A stretch of DNA of 64,000 bases from Triglochin maritima (GCA_963682175.1 OY821777.1:1815501-1879500); one strand, 5' to 3'; counted from the stretch's first letter, positions 21,842 to 36,762 are shown. Translations and numbers: made by a program. The notes: generated by a model from the letters alone, not told the origin.

Positions 21842-24800
21842 TCAGTAGTAGAAACGTGAGTCTTTGTGGGTGGGTGCATCTTTGCATAGAACCGAGCGCA
21901 CTTCCATTATTGATCTAGGTGGTTCGAGATCCTTTTCTTGTAATGAATTGCCAAGTAATTGCTGCATCTGTGATGCGAATATATCATCCAATACCTGCAT
22001 CACCAGAGGTTACATTTTCGCGTTACATCTTAAAAAGAATGCTGAGAGAACATTATAACCTTTCAGTTATTTTTCGAAAAAATCACAGAATCACAATACA
22101 CTTACAGCCACAGTTACTCGAGAGGCCTTGTACCACGCCCTGTTTTCTTTCCTGTTCTCCAAAAATCGCACTATGTCCTGTCATCAGGGAATGCGATGGG
22201 ATATCACCACATGATGTTTACACAACTCACCAAATAAAAAGAGTAAATGGCTCAATGGAATTATACATAGAGATTGTGTATATAAGCTATGTAGTGTTTA
22301 CCTGACCCATTCGATCCCAAAAGCCTCGGCAGATAGCAATAAATACGTGGCTCCCAAAGACTGTATGAAGACGATTGATTATTTTGACAAGCTCATCCTT
22401 TAAAGGTTGCATTCTGCTCCGAATATCGGACTCCATTATTGTGTCCTTTGAATCTTGGAGGATTTTTTTAAGCTTTGTTGCACTCTGCCCTTGAGTCTGA
22501 CAAATCCACACAATTGTGAAAAAGTCACACCTTAAGTGAGAAATGACTATTTATCATCAGTGCTGAATACTAAGTAGAAGCACACTGTTTTGTAGTCATT
22601 AGTCAAGGCAGTAATTCAAAAATAGCAAGTAAAAACATGCAACTCTGATTTAAAGGAAAAGCCTGTAAATGTAAGTCCGTGAGTTGGAAATGTCTTCACT
22701 CATTCATACATACTCAGTGTTTATTTCATATTTCTTTGGGACAAAATTAAAAAGGACTCAAGCTGGATTTGCATTACTTTGCCCCCATCGACTGGAAATA
22801 ATAAATAAATAAATAAATAATGGAACTGTTTAAAAAACTATTCTCACATTTGCCACAAGTTTCTCCACCACTGCTTGTAAGTAATTTCTGAATTTGGCTC
22901 TTAACAAGACGGTTACTTCACTAAGATGCTCTCCAGAAGCTGAGTTTCCGCCATTAGGCATACAAGAACCCCAAGATTTCAACCGCACTTCAATAAGTGG
23001 TCGTAACACGTCAAGCAACCTCTTCATGGTATTCAACAAGATTCCCAGCTGAAAGCAAAACTAGAATTTCAGAAGCACAACAATCACTTTGTGATAGGTG
23101 TAATATATAGCAAAACTCACATCTTCAGGAACAACGTAAGGAGAAACTGATTTGCGCTTAGCTAGCTTCTGGACATACTTGAGCCCAAATTTCTTAGGAG
23201 CCATGCTGTCCTTTAATGGGGACAGTACATCCGCATACTGCTTCTCTAATGCCTCCAACACAGCCTTCTCAATATCAGCGATCGCCTTTATTTTCAGAGA
23301 ACCATTGAAGATTAGAGTGTACAGAAGATGCCAGAATTTTTTACTAACATAAAAACAATCAAACAAGGCATTTTATGGAGCATACATTTTCAAGGACAAA
23401 AGTGTACTCCGGCCAGCGACAGATGATAACTTCGTATTCATTCAAAGTTTCTTTCAATCGATCATACATCTCATCAACAAATGGAGTTGTACAATGTATT
23501 GTTCTAACTCCTGACCACTTCACCTGCACATGGTTTCGTTACAAAGTATAAAATCTGCATAGGATACAGACAAGAAAATTCATGCAGAAAAGGATGTAAA
23601 GCCCAGATTATATTCATAGTAAGTATAAAAAAACACAATATTAAAATTAAAGAAAAATAATGAAAACCTACATAGGATGAACAAAGAAAAAATTTCTTCA
23701 AAAAACATAAGCAGCACGGGATGCAGACTATGTTACTAAATGATTCCTCACTCCTCAGCAGCACATTCTGTTGACTTATTTAATGCAAATTTGGTTTTTA
23801 ATACTAAATTATTTTCCAGAAATCACTCTGAAGGTAACACAAAAGTCCAATCTGTGTACATGACAATCAAAAGCAGAGCTGCCAATGTATGTAACACTAT
23901 CAAAGATGGGATGATGGTATCACAGAAGAAAATGCTTATTTTTTTATCAGTGGAAGAAACATTCCATGTCTTACTGACAAGACAATATCTTGAAAAGGAA
24001 CCAAATTTGGTACCATAACTTAGATAATTGTAGTTAACATCATTTTCTTTTCTGTAGGACGTCCAAAGATTCACTGTACCTTGTCTAGCTTGCATGATTC
24101 AAGCAGTGATAATCGTGTGTCTTGAATCCAGAGGATGATGTACAAGTGGAACAACTCCTTTGCATCAACACCTCCCTTGACGGGACTACGACAATTATAC
24201 AAATTTGCAACACATTAAGAAGTTATAAATGATTCCGAATAGAAGCACAACAAAAAGAAAACAAAGGATTACCTTATTTTCCAGCTAGCAAGGTCCCTCT
24301 GAAAGTCAGCAGTGGCAATAACAAGCTCAGCTACAGGAGGCAAAGGACAAGAAGGTGGACATGCTACAAGGAATGCACGCAATCTACTACATAACTCTGC
24401 ACTATAGATGGAAGCTGCAATATTTGGAAGATCCAGGAAACTGAAGGTATAAAAAATAAAAAGTTATCAGTGAGGAACTCATTAACAGGTGAGCTATTCA
24501 ACCAAAGGTAAAAAGTAAATACAACCGATCACTTAATCTTCTTAAGAGGTTTAACTATACCACAGACATGGATAACCTGTAAATATGTCACAAATATTTA
24601 AGGTACAAGCTGAGATTGTGCACGTCATAGGAAGAGGAAGCTGGAGAAGATTCCCATGAATACAACGAGCTTGGGTTTGGATTTTGTATTTACACAAAAA
24701 CCTCAAAATTCATATATTAAATCATTTAATTGTGTAAGTACACCAATGACCTTCAAGTAATTAATTACAAGTGCAAAAAAACTACAGGTGATCTGCTCGC

Positions 24801-27800
24801 TCCCCACTTATTCACCATTGCTATGCAGGGCCTTACTGCTGTACTAGTCAAGATTTTAAGGGCTCACATTAGTCTTAGATATGACAGAAGTACTTGAGTA
24901 TATGTGTTTACAAGAACCTTATTGAAGAACCCACCTTTACAACTTGCCAAAAAAGACCCCACCTTTGTAGCTTGGCATTGTAGGACAAGGGAGAAACCAC
25001 AAATGGAGTATTTTATGACAAGTTGGAAGGTGTAGTCTAATGGGTTTTAGGTTGGAGCAACATGATTGAATGGTTAACATCGTCATGCAATTAATGTTTA
25101 TACTTCGATATTTTTTTATGAATCTTAAAATTGATTTTAATATTATACCAGGTGCAATGCCACAAAAATTCACCCCTCATCGATTGGGCTAAAGAACTCA
25201 CACCAACCATGTACAATGAATGGTTTTGGTAGTGACGGTAATGCTTAAGATTGAAATGTTAAATGCAATACTGCAACCTGTGACTTAACAGTCAGCACAA
25301 AATTTGACAGGAGTTATTTTGAAAAGATTATTTGCACAGAAGAATAGGGATCAACATCCATTAGATATAGAAGTAAGAACGGCTAAATAGTCCACAAAAA
25401 TGGTAAGAAATGGATTGTGGAGGTGTCCACAGTCCACCGTATGGGAAGTCAAAAATGATAATTCCTACCAATATTGGCATTGTAAACTAAAGACACTAAG
25501 AATCCTTTGGGCGGACCATAACATCATAAAACGAAAATAGATCACAGAAAGGGATAACAAGGAATCAAGCACCAAATGTCTAGTAACAAGAACTCACATA
25601 CCTAGGAAGCACATTGCTGTCATGTATCTCTATATCTGTATGTATTTCATCTCTGATACTTGAGCAAAGTGCTTTCATCTTCTGGTAGGCCGTAGATATA
25701 GAAACAGCATCCATCAATGTTCCTTCGGAATTATTTCCAGCAAACTCATCAGTTTCTGCCAAGTGTCTTCTTGATCTCTTCTTAATTGCAGCCTGATTAC
25801 AACAACAATTTAGGATCAGGGGGAATAAAGAGGGTTTAATAAAAAGAAATTAGACTTAGCCAAACCTGGAAGTAGCTGCAAAATTTTAGTTGTGCTTCTG
25901 GAGATAGCACATCATGAAGAAGTGTGAAAAGCTTCACTGCAGGTATCAGAGCTGGAGCAGGAGAACCTGTGGCTGGTTTAAAAGCTTCTACAAGTCCAGA
26001 AGGCAAAGACTCATCCAACGACTTGTAGTTCTCAAATACCAATGACAAAATTTGCTCTATATGATCCACAACTTCCCCTAGGATGCGATTCTATACAACC
26101 AAAAAAATATTAACATTTAGAACTATATCCTTGTGGAACTTGAAATAAATAAGAATATTCCCAAATTGGGTTGTAAATAGTCATCTCATTTTACCAACAC
26201 ACAAGTCCATCTCATTTTAATCTATTCAGAAACATGAGATAACACTACAAATCAAAGACAAGAAGAAGAAAAACCTCTTGACGACTCAAGGAGCTGTTGC
26301 TGCGACTCTTCATGACAACAGGTAACAACGTATCATGAACTAAAGTGAGACAATATGCAGTAGGTGTTGCCACATCCATAATATAGGATAGGTACCTGGT
26401 AAACACCATAAAGTGAGGTCATGCTGATGTGTGATATTGTCCTATAAGAAATCAATCTAATCATGTCAGATATGAAGATCAAGACCAGTGAAGCAATACC
26501 TTAGCTTGGTATATGCATCTGATACACCGTAGTAGGAGGCAAACTCAATTAATAACCATTTCCATGATCCATGCAACAGCAAATTTCGCAGATGAAAGTG
26601 CTGCACCTTCATAGCAAGTTCTAGAACCATATCATATGCCACTGTTTCTGCGACCGCACCGCACTGATAAGACAGTATAAGACTTTTAGTGCTTAGAAAG
26701 GGTGCTATAAATATTGAGGTTGTCACCACATGATACATACATTTCTTTCTCAACATCTAGAATATCAATCACAAAATCAGAACATGTTGAGTAAAGCTTC
26801 TTCAATTCCTTAAGCGAACAAGAAGACATAAAGAGAAACATGGAAGGACTTGGAATCATGTGGAAATTCCAGGTTTTTGTTTCAAAAGCAAGCTGGATTT
26901 GTCCCTTAATATTTATACCCACAGAGAAAGTAAAACTTTGCAAACTAGTTGAACCTGAGTTGAGGGTTTTCTAAGGTCAACTCCGGCTACCCACATCTTT
27001 CTTACATAGTTAGAATATATCTCGAGCAACTGATTATGATTATGTGCCATGTTTTTTTTTACTTGGTTTTATCAAATTAAGTTGCCTAAGAGCAACCCCA
27101 ACAAAAGGCTCTCAATCAACTGATTAGGATCAGGTACAACTTAATGATTTATTCAGCCTTAATGGTGGTACAGTACGGAAAAGAACAACTGAACCCTCTC
27201 AATACTCAGATTGTGAATACAAGTTTTTTTACACAAGTAAATGTAAAAGAGATGGACCTAAAGATGTTCAACTTCTCCATCCATTTTGTTTTTTGTACTT
27301 GATGTTTCTCACTACTAAGAACCATGCTATATTGCCTATATAAGTGTTGGTAGGGATTTACAACTTGTTTGATGTTACAGATATATGACTAGTGGAGGTG
27401 CTTATTTCATGTCTTAAGAGTGCATTTTCAGAGTGTTTTTTTTCATTTCCAAAATTCACCCCTTCCTGTTTCTCATTAAGCATATCTGACATAAAGATCT
27501 ACATTTAATATTTTAATTTACCGACTGAAAAAAAAAGTAAACTGAAGTTACCAATAAAAAGAGAGAGACTAATGTGAAGTCCTTTTCTGTTCAATATTAC
27601 ACGATACAATTTAGCCTACCCTAACTAGTTCGGGATTAAAGGTGGTGATGTTGTATTATACAGTACAACTATTTCTTACTCAGAGATTAGGTTATGTTTG
27701 ACCATGGTTCTTCAGAGTCGTTATAAATTAGTGCTTATAGAGGTTGAAGTAATAAAATTGGAGCTGCTTGAAAAGTTGGTTTAGGTTTTCTTTGAACACA

Positions 27801-30800
27801 TACACAAGTGAAGATAAAATTGGAAGAAAAAGAGCATACCTTACTGTTCTCATCTGTGCTGGTAGTATAAATTATATAAAGCTGAACCCGTCCCACTAGT
27901 TCGTGTTCTGGTTCACGATAAATGGACCACCATCGGAGCTTCTCATTCTGCAGAACCAGATTAGCTGATCAACGTAGACACAATGGTAACAATCAGACAG
28001 AACCATTCATGACTTCTTAGTTCTTACAGGATCCTCTGTGATACTCGCTAGCTGAGCAAGAACACGACCACACAAATTCCCTTTGGAATCGGATACTTCA
28101 ACAATCAAATCATCACCAAGACAATCCGGAAAGCTGAATTGGCACACACAGCATGTTACAATCTCAAGGGGGAAAACCACAACAAAAGGAAGTGTAAATG
28201 GAAGACTACTTATAGTGAAACAGATGTGATCATGTAGTCTATAAATATGGAAACACGTACAAGAGGTGTGTTTCACCAGATCCAGGTTGCATTTTGATAG
28301 CATCTTCTTCACTTGAACTTTTCAATTTCAAGAGGCAAGAATATGTTTCTATCAATAAGAAATTTATTAGCTTCAATGAGTAACCAAGAACAAAATTTAG
28401 TCATTTACTGCGGAAAATTACCAACCTTGTACGGTTTCATATGATGATTTGCTGCGTAAAGTAGATACTCCAACTTTAAGGAGACCAGAGACTTGTTTAA
28501 TATATTGAGTGCTAGCATGCATGTATGCTAGACTATGTTTAGAGAAGGAACTAGCGACAGGGACACGAGGTGAAACACGAACTTTTCGAAGTGATTCCCA
28601 ACCGTTTGAGATTGTGGACTGTGCGTTTGTCATCTTTCGTCGAAAAGATTGGCATGACTCAGATGATGGCTTCAGAGATACAAAACTGCAGCCAGAAGGC
28701 ATGTCTGGAGCCATTCTAACCTTCCGAACTGCAACATACTTGTTGGTAATTAAATGGAATTAAGCATAGAGATTTTACGTACTTGTAAGTCAAATACTAT
28801 CATAAAAAATCAGAGCAGAACTCCCTTTAGTTGGAAGATACCTACTCGTGATTTGATTCAACAACGACAAAGTCTTTAATCCCAAACTAGTTAGGGCTAC
28901 TTGTGATTTACATATGAAACAAAATACTTACTCTTGATCCTAATTGCTAATGTAATTTCACAAGTAATATGGCAACTAATTGGAAATGTAACCATGAAAT
29001 AATAAGAAAGGGGGTCTCAAAATATGGGAAGCTTTTGTAGGTGAACCAGGTGATGCCCAAAGGAAGAGTTTCCCAGTTCTTTTCCTCATTACTACATGTT
29101 GCAAAAGGCCCATCCATGTCTTTTTCTTTTTCGGACTTCGTATTAGTAGAAGCTTGAAGCTCGTGAGAAATTATGTAAATTTGTCTAGTTAACTAATGCG
29201 GGAAACTCGTGAAATAAAACCAACATTGGAGTTGTTTCTACAATATTCACATAAACTTTGATATTTTATCTTTTCATTCTTATATACTTTGTATCAATAT
29301 CCATATCTTATAAATGGATCAATATACTAATAATGATCAGCATCTGATACATTTGCAAGACTATTAATATGATTTCATATTAGGAAGTTACTACTGCAGT
29401 GAAGAAATCTTATTGGCTTATTCATTTTTATAATATGAGCAATGTGAATAGCTTAATGGATGATATTCACAAAGTGTGTGCGATGAAGATCCTCCTCTCC
29501 TTTAAGACGTCAAACCTTTACTTTTGCAGAATTTCTTGATTGCATGACTGGAAACAAAATAATATTTTGCAAAAAAAGAGAGAAGTAAAATCAAAATCAG
29601 TGAACATGATGGACTATCAATTGGATGCTTGTGAATTTGTGATAGTCAAAGTAGGTTACCTGAAGTGGATGCCTTGCCACTATTTGCAATCATGCATGTA
29701 ATGTTTCGTAAATTAGTTAACTTATTAAATACTAAAATAGGATAGTGGCCGATTAAACTAAATGTTTTTATCGTAATATATTATATATGTAAAGAGTCAA
29801 ACCTTGCACTTTCATCTTGCCAAATGTTTTCCTGTGTTTAGGTGCTGCCCCTTCATTTAATAACTTTTTTGATCTTTGTTCCAGCAGTTCTTCTTCAGAT
29901 TGTAACAAAAGCTGCTGCAAGCTACAACAGCAACAGATGCAAGATGAATGCCTTGTTGCAGAAAAGGACAAAAATATTGCGCTATGAATTGACCAAAAAC
30001 GCATAACCGAACTTACCCAAATGAACTTCGTAATAGTGCACATTCATTCTCCAAAAACGTGGGAGCTTCCATGCAACCTCTGGCCCATGAGTGAAGGCAA
30101 AGGCGGACGCATGCATCATATGCAATCACTGTGTGCCACGGTCCTTGTCCACTGCCGCAGGTCCAGCTTATTAATATGAGCACACATAATAGAAATTAAA
30201 TGACTGGAACATCAATTCTTTTCCGTCTTATTGTACCTGGCATGAAAAGTCGGAAGCTTTGTTGGAACTGAACCAGAAGTTGAAGCAACTTCCACACCAT
30301 TGGAAGTATTCCTGAAAGACATCGGTTTTAAATGTCTCAGAAAATGAAAGAAAAGAAATCCAAACTCTGGTAATTAAGCATGTTTGGAAATAATTTTCTA
30401 ACCTAAAGTGCTGATCAAGTGGTTTATCATCTGCAACAGTATTAAAACTATTTGGTTCTGGACAAGCAGCAAAAGGTGCTTTAACAGAAGACACGTCATC
30501 AACATCATGCTTAATTTCACTTCCAGGAGTTTCAAGTGGAGGTGCACTCGGAATGCCATGTTCTGGAAGCAGCTCGCTACGGAAGTTTTTTGGATGCGCC
30601 TGGAGAAGAAATGGACAAAAAAGTTTAAAAGCAAAACAAAACTTGATGCAACGAGACTTCATCAAAATTCCTATTAAACTTACAACTTTGATATTAAAAA
30701 AAACCAAATTTTAGTTGTGAATATTATACTTGGAATATTAGCTGTCTTTGTACTTACTTATTTAGCATCACAGGACACTTTGATAAATCTGTAATCAATA

Positions 30801-32760
30801 TCTTCTTTTAGAGTATCATGAAATAAATGAAGTACACACCAATATGTCGCAACCGCATGGTTAGATTTTCAAGTTTGTAAGACACACTATTAAGCAATTA
30901 CAGATAAATTGATTTGTATAATTTAAGCAATCTAACAAAAACAACACGAAATTAGTCCAGCAAATCCGTACAAAAAAATACCAGCAAATGAACTTTAAAA
31001 GGGCCTTTCACCTTCTCAGCGTCAGTATCCAAATCTGACTGAAGAGGAGTATTAGAGGAGTAGCTATCAACAAGATGGCTTCTCTTAGGCAAAACACCAG
31101 CAGCCCCATTGCTTCTCCCAGCATGAGACGTGACCTCTACGCTTTCTGCAGAATCAGACTGCTCTTCTTCCTCTGTGTAATCAGTCCCACAAACCTGCAT
31201 TCTCTGCTGTGGTCTCTGCGACCGCTTAATCCCTGAGGAGCTGAAGTCTGAATATGTCTCGCTTGAGTACTGTGGGGGCTTCCGATACAAAGGCAAATTC
31301 CCATAATTACGAGCTGCAGAGGGTACCACTCCGCTGGGAATTCTCTTCTTGGAAAAATCTTGCTGAGGGGAAGAATCGACTGAATACCTCCCACCATAGA
31401 TCTCCCCTTCTGTATCAGATGACTCATCCAATTCCGAGCCAGAAGACAGACTGCATTCTGCAGTCATCATTCGCGAGGGCAAGTGCCCGCTTCGGAATTT
31501 CTCCGGTCGTGGTAGCACAAAGCCCCGCCCGGTGCCACCACTCAAGAGGGAATGAAGTGCACTTGCTCTTTGCTGATGCCCGGGCATTGAAACAGGACCC
31601 TGAACAATAATTTGACCCTGTTAGTTGTAATATTTCGAGCGGTACGAAATTCTGATTGGGATGGGCAAGCAGTGAAAGATAAAGCAAAAGGTTGGAACTT
31701 TGAAGAAAAATCTACACCTCAAACAATTCACATTGGGTTTTTTTTTGAGAGCTTACAATGAAAAAGAAAAGAAAGAGGCATGAAATGTTGGACGGATTCA
31801 CTATATTGTAACTTGTTAGGTACATATTTTTGACGTTACTGAGCAAATACTCAAAAAAAAGAGAGGGGAAAAGCATAATCTAGAAACTTAAGACGATTTT
31901 TTTCATCTAAAAAACTAAAGTACTAAGACATCACTGTGCAAATTCAATTTGTTTGAGGAAAAACAGTGACAAGAGACACAAAACTTTAAGTTGTGGAGGA
32001 ATGTTTAACCCTAAAAAGTCGACAACCTTACTAGTAGGGATTTGGATGTAACAGTTCGAATTTCAAATTTCTAGGGCGAACAGAGAAGGCTTAGAACTTT
32101 GGGTGAATGTTTACCTCTGCAACCCCAGCGCTACAGTATCAGCCAAAGGCTTGTGGTTGTCTTCACCGGAATTTTTAAAAAATTAAGAAGACAAAACTCG
32201 ATCCAAACATTCCCCACCAACCACCACCACTTTAGCTGAAGTCTTCGGCTTTTGAGGTTCAAAATTCAAAATTCCGGTGGAATGCACCACGAGAAAATGC
32301 TAAAAAAACCAGTATTTGGAGGAAAAGAACACTGCAATACTACATTATTCCTGCAAGTTTCAAATTTCAAATTTATGGACGCAAACAGAAATTGCTCAAA
32401 ACTCTTAGCTCTGGAACCCTAAACTATTCCACCACCTTGTCACCTAAATCCTTCCGGTTATGGAATCAAATTTCAAACATATGGCGAAAAAAGCTCAAAA
32501 TCGAAGTTCTGAAAAGGTAAAACCCCGAGATATTATTAGAACAAAGGTTCCGACATGTCACATGAAAGTTTCAAATTTCAAAAAAAAAAAATCGAGGTGC
32601 AAACTTCAAAACTCTAACCTTCGCCACACTACACGATTCCACCAAAACCACTTCGAAAGAAAGCCAAAAGGACGAGACTTCTGTTGAAATTCTTACTCAC
32701 CTCTCGAACCCACCGCAGAGCGTTGGGATCCAACCCTTCGGTGAACACTGGAGGATCCAT
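21842..32760 (-). CDS. Large plant-specific protein with C2-like domain, 21 exons
   Basis: Exons, 5' to 3' on the minus strand: 32760-32701, 31599-31012, 30599-30403, 30311-30237, 30151-30017, 29921-29803, 28728-28426, 28348-28261, 28133-28028, 27947-27840, 26663-26500, 26395-26275, 26090-25866, 25792-25602, 24440-24273, 24185-24080, 23523-23386, 23285-23121, 23048-22848, 22496-22302, 21994-21842. All introns are GT-AG and all phases fit, giving 1,201 residues. The N-terminus is MDPPVFTEGLDPNALRWVRE. Residues ~21-340 are Ser-rich and likely disordered. A conserved block follows (GPWHTVIAYDACVRLCLHSW). Residues ~493-593 look C2-like (GDDLIVEVSDSKGNLCGRVL, LRWWSIYREPEHELVGRVQL). The C-terminal half is helical. 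I place it with Arabidopsis At4g24610/At5g65440, of unknown function, misleadingly labelled pesticidal crystal protein in some databases. Role unknown; the C2-like fold hints at membrane or lipid association. Confidence 0.88.
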
Positions 32761-34380
32761 CAAAGCGAAAATCCAAAAGACGGATAGGAGAGTGGGAAAA
32801 AGAAGGGTTTGAGGATTTTACAAAATCTCCGGAAGCGCTTTCGGGAGAAAGACGTTGGGGGAAGTGGAAGGAGTGGTGTTGGTAAATTGCGGTTTTCGTC
32901 CTCGAGGAAATTTTAATTGGAGAAGGGATGGGGACGTTCTGACGTGGACGACGGAACCGGTTTGGTTTGAAACGGTCGAATGTTGTGGGACCGGTCCTGT
33001 CGCGGTCGAAGTGGTCACATGGGGTGGTAGTGGGTCCACCTGGAGCATTTTTTTAAAAAAAAGTTTTCGCGAAAATATAGCCACGCTTCATATCGTTTCA
33101 CAATTTTTTTTAAAATTCTGATTTAAATAAATCAGTTTGTACTATTTTGCTCAATAAATTGTGGATTTAAATTGCACGAAGAAAACTTCTTATTTTCGTC
33201 ATTGTGGTGGTTTGTATTTGCAAAATCAACTTGTTCTAACTATTTGATGCCCATTGGATCGATTGAATGTATCTTTACCGAATCCAAAATCTAAGAAGGA
33301 TCGTGCTAGATATATATATGAAGAATCAAATGCATTAATTGCCAATCATTTTCTGCCTTATCTCGTTAATCGTTATCGTGGCATAAGAATAAATTTCATA
33401 CATCTTTTTGTAGATTTTCTTCTAAATCTTTACTTTGTACGATCCAAGGATAAAAGTTGGTACGTGAAAGTCCAACTTGAAACTTGCAATTTAATTATTT
33501 GATGCCTGGACCTGAAATAAATCTTATTAGGATCGTGCATGTTCGAGTCGAAGTGAGGTTCAATCGTTTCATTACGTGTGAACGTGCATTATGTTGTCTA
33601 CAAAAAGTTTTGAAATTTAAATTTTCGAAAGCGAGTAAGACAAGTGATAACGAATATCTATACAGGTAGGTGGAGAGAATCTCGCACCAACTTGGAATGA
33701 ACTTTTTTCTATGTTGTTGATGTCATTGTTGGTTCCTATTTTAAATGGTTTCTTTAAATTGTTGGTTACCTAACTTTCGGCTATGTTTAAGGTTGCTTAT
33801 GATTAATGACATGTCGTTTTTTTGTTTAAAATCATTACTATACACAACATTCGTTTAGATCATTTTCCAGTAATATATATACACATATATTCTTGAAATT
33901 TAAAGATGTTTACTAAGTTTTGAAAAACAACGCGCTAAAATAAATCCAGATTCAACTTATGTTGTAACTTGTAAGCTTCTGCAATTGTTCTTGGACAAGA
34001 GTCACAAGAACATCTGAACATGTGTTTTTGCTCCAATAAGAAGAAAAAACAGATTATTATTAAGATTTAAGTGTAAGTAGCCAATTAGTGTTTCATGAAC
34101 ATGACGGTTATAACTTATTAGAACTTTAAAATTTTAATTTCTTAAGTGTATTATCCAATTTTAAAACAAGACTACTCTCACGCTTCCCCCCTACTGTGGC
34201 ACCTTGTGGATCTTACTAATGTAAATTGAAAAATTAGTAAATATGTTGGGTTGGTACTAAATCAACTGGCACATGTTCCATATTAAAGTGTGGAATTCAA
34301 AGTCAAACCAATGAGGCAATCATTAATCTTAAATATCATGGAAATGTCTCTAATTTTTGTTCATTTCAGGGTAGTTAGCT
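32761..34380. other. Promoter side of the C2-like gene and non-genic DNA
   Basis: The first ~250 bases upstream of the start codon are GC-richer (ACGTGGACGACGG, GGACCGGTCC) and probably include the promoter. Beyond ~33.1 kb the sequence is A/T-rich without recognisable genes. An open stretch at 33,254-33,502 encodes nothing familiar. Confidence 0.35.
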
Positions 34381-36762
34381 GTTACGGGTACGGTTTTAAG
34401 CTTTTAATCCTACGAGATGAAACTTAAGATCCAACTCCCTCACGTGATCTGCTCCTTCGATAGCGATTCCTGTCTATTCGAGCCAGGATCTATACTTAGG
34501 AAGTTACAATTATTTGGCGATTTATTGATAAACAAGAGGTATTCTTTGCACGCCAAGAACAGATACGGTCTTACAGACATAGTCTCAGACATAATAAAAT
34601 TCAAATTTTAACGTAACGTTAGTATTAAGAGTGTATTAGACATACAATGTAAATTAAAAAATAATGACGAATTGATGATTAACTAATGAATTTTTGAAGT
34701 TTAAGGGAACAAAGTGTTATAAATGTAGGATTTCATGTTTAATTATACATATATATTTTCGAAATTTTTATGTATAATAAGGATCAATTACAATTTTCTT
34801 TGATTTATTTCATGCATGCATCGGTTTGTTTTAACATCTGGTTTCAAAACTCTATTAAAACAAACAAGGGCTCCGAAATTCATACATAGAAGTTCTCTAA
34901 AACTTCTTGAAGATTCGGAGACGTTGGGGATGCTCCTCGCTGCGCCGGATGCCTCCGAGTATTCACCAAACTCTAAACAAGATCGGAGAGAGGGAAGCTA
35001 GTCTCTCAATCTCCGATAGGATTTAGAATCCAATTACTAACCCCTCTTTAATTCCCTTGAGAAGATGATCTCTTAAGAACTAAACTAAACTTAAGAATTA
35101 AGGAATTTTCGTGGAGAATTATGGGGAGAGAATTTTTGCATGAGAAAACAATGAATGAATTAATTGGGTAATGAAATAAGCTTGTATTTATAAGCTTTCT
35201 CCAAATTACCTATTCATGTGCAACCCCTTGCCCATGATCTCATGCAAAATTCCATCTAACCATCCATTATTTAATAATAAATAATATTAGCCACGAATTA
35301 AATCAATTATGGACCAATTCCATGCATGATCTAATTAATTCTTAAATTAATTCTGCATAAACCGTCTGGACCGGTCGACCGTTTTTGGAGGTTCGGTCGA
35401 CCGCTCGAACCAGTTTTGGTCGACCGTTCAATAGCTCGGTCGACCGTTCGTAACAGGAACTATTCCATCGCAATGTTCGGTCGACCGACCGATCACTTTC
35501 GGTCGACCGTTCGAACAGATGAAAATTTCCTGTTATCGGTCGAGACATGTCCGGTCGACCGTGCCCTACCGGTCGACCGTTTACTGCTAACCGGTCGACC
35601 GTTTGAGCACTGTTTTACAGACTTGTCAAATTTCGGTTTAACCCCTACAAAATTTGACATTTCGGGATTAGTAGTAAATTCACAACTTATGTAACATATT
35701 ATCCTATGTAATGATCAATCATTACACCCCATAATATTTACATCACATATGAATTTAATTTAGATTCTAATTATGTTATTAATTACAACATAATTTTGAT
35801 TTTGCTTGTTCACCCCATGTGTCATATTTTCTACATGAAACCCGACACATCTTATGAACTCAAAATCCCCATTTCTTGTTTCCCAGTTTTGCGGTGTGAC
35901 CTATGGGAGGATCTAAACTAATTTGGCAGTGATATTAAGAGATTAATATCACAAGCTATAAGCGGTATCTAGCTACACATTATAGCTCCCAATTAGTTAG
36001 ATGTCTTAATTCCACTCGAACCAAAACCCGATCCACTTAGTGATGGAGTGCACCACTTGTGTCCGTCCCTTGCCTCATGATATTAAGAATACACACAAAG
36101 TAGTATTGTGTCATCTTTGTATTAGTATTCATTTCTTGATCTCTTTAAGCTAGTTATAAATATGTGACTTAACTCAAATCACATTGTGCACATTATAACT
36201 TTGCTTTATCAAGGGGCCCACTAATATCATCACTCAATTAAGAGGGGCAATGATAATCTTTTGACTAACTACCTTCTCCAACAAAAGTAGTACTTAACCA
36301 ACCAATGCCTTTACACTACACTGATCGATAGTTCAAGACACTGATCTAATTAAGTATTCCTTAAGTGATTAGATATAAGTCTCATATCAAAGGACCAAAT
36401 ACACAGTAAAATATTAATGACACAGAAATACATTTCTATAATATTTTACTTATTAGGTCTATTCAGTATACAAAAGTAATATTTTCCTCTTTTGCATACC
36501 CGTGTTGTCACTCACTTGTAGAGCTACAATGATCTATGACCAACACGACAATCTTAACTCGGTAATTAATGTTCCATGTTAATTACCATGATTGCGAATA
36601 TCTTTTGTTTCATGTAAACCAATATCTTTTAGAGCTCTACGGTTAAGGACCAAGAGCCTCTTCCTTAACACTTCTAAAAGACGAATAACATAAACAAGGA
36701 ACAAAATGATTTCTCATTCAATTCATAATAATTGACATTTAAAAGTAAAACTTTTAGAACTA
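34381..36762. mobile_element. LTR-retrotransposon-like non-coding sequence (copia-type, probable)
   Basis: On the minus strand the region reads like long non-coding LTR/leader sequence of plant copia elements: TTGTTGGAGAAGGTAGTTAG, then phrases such as GATGATATTAGTGGGCCCC, GATACCGCTTATAGCTTGTG and TCCTCCCATAGGTCACACCG. No gag or pol coding was seen, and neither paired LTRs nor a TSD could be set. It contains the CGGTCGACCG cluster at 35,371-35,602. The MULE starting at 36,763 lies immediately downstream and may have inserted into it. Confidence 0.4.
35371..35602. repeat. Cluster of CGGTCGACCG palindromes
   Basis: Nine copies of the 9-10 bp palindrome (C)GGTCGACCG plus one broken copy (CGGTCGAGAC) occur in ~230 bp. 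They are irregularly spaced (about 18-50 bp) with unrelated intervening sequence. Each contains a SalI-type GTCGAC core and two CG dinucleotides. They lie inside the LTR-like region. Confidence 0.9.

Noticed and set aside
21842..32760. Crystal toxin-like gene, as the family is labelled in some databases
   Set aside because: No Cry domain features are visible; the protein is a plant-specific C2-like family member, and the label looks like an annotation error.
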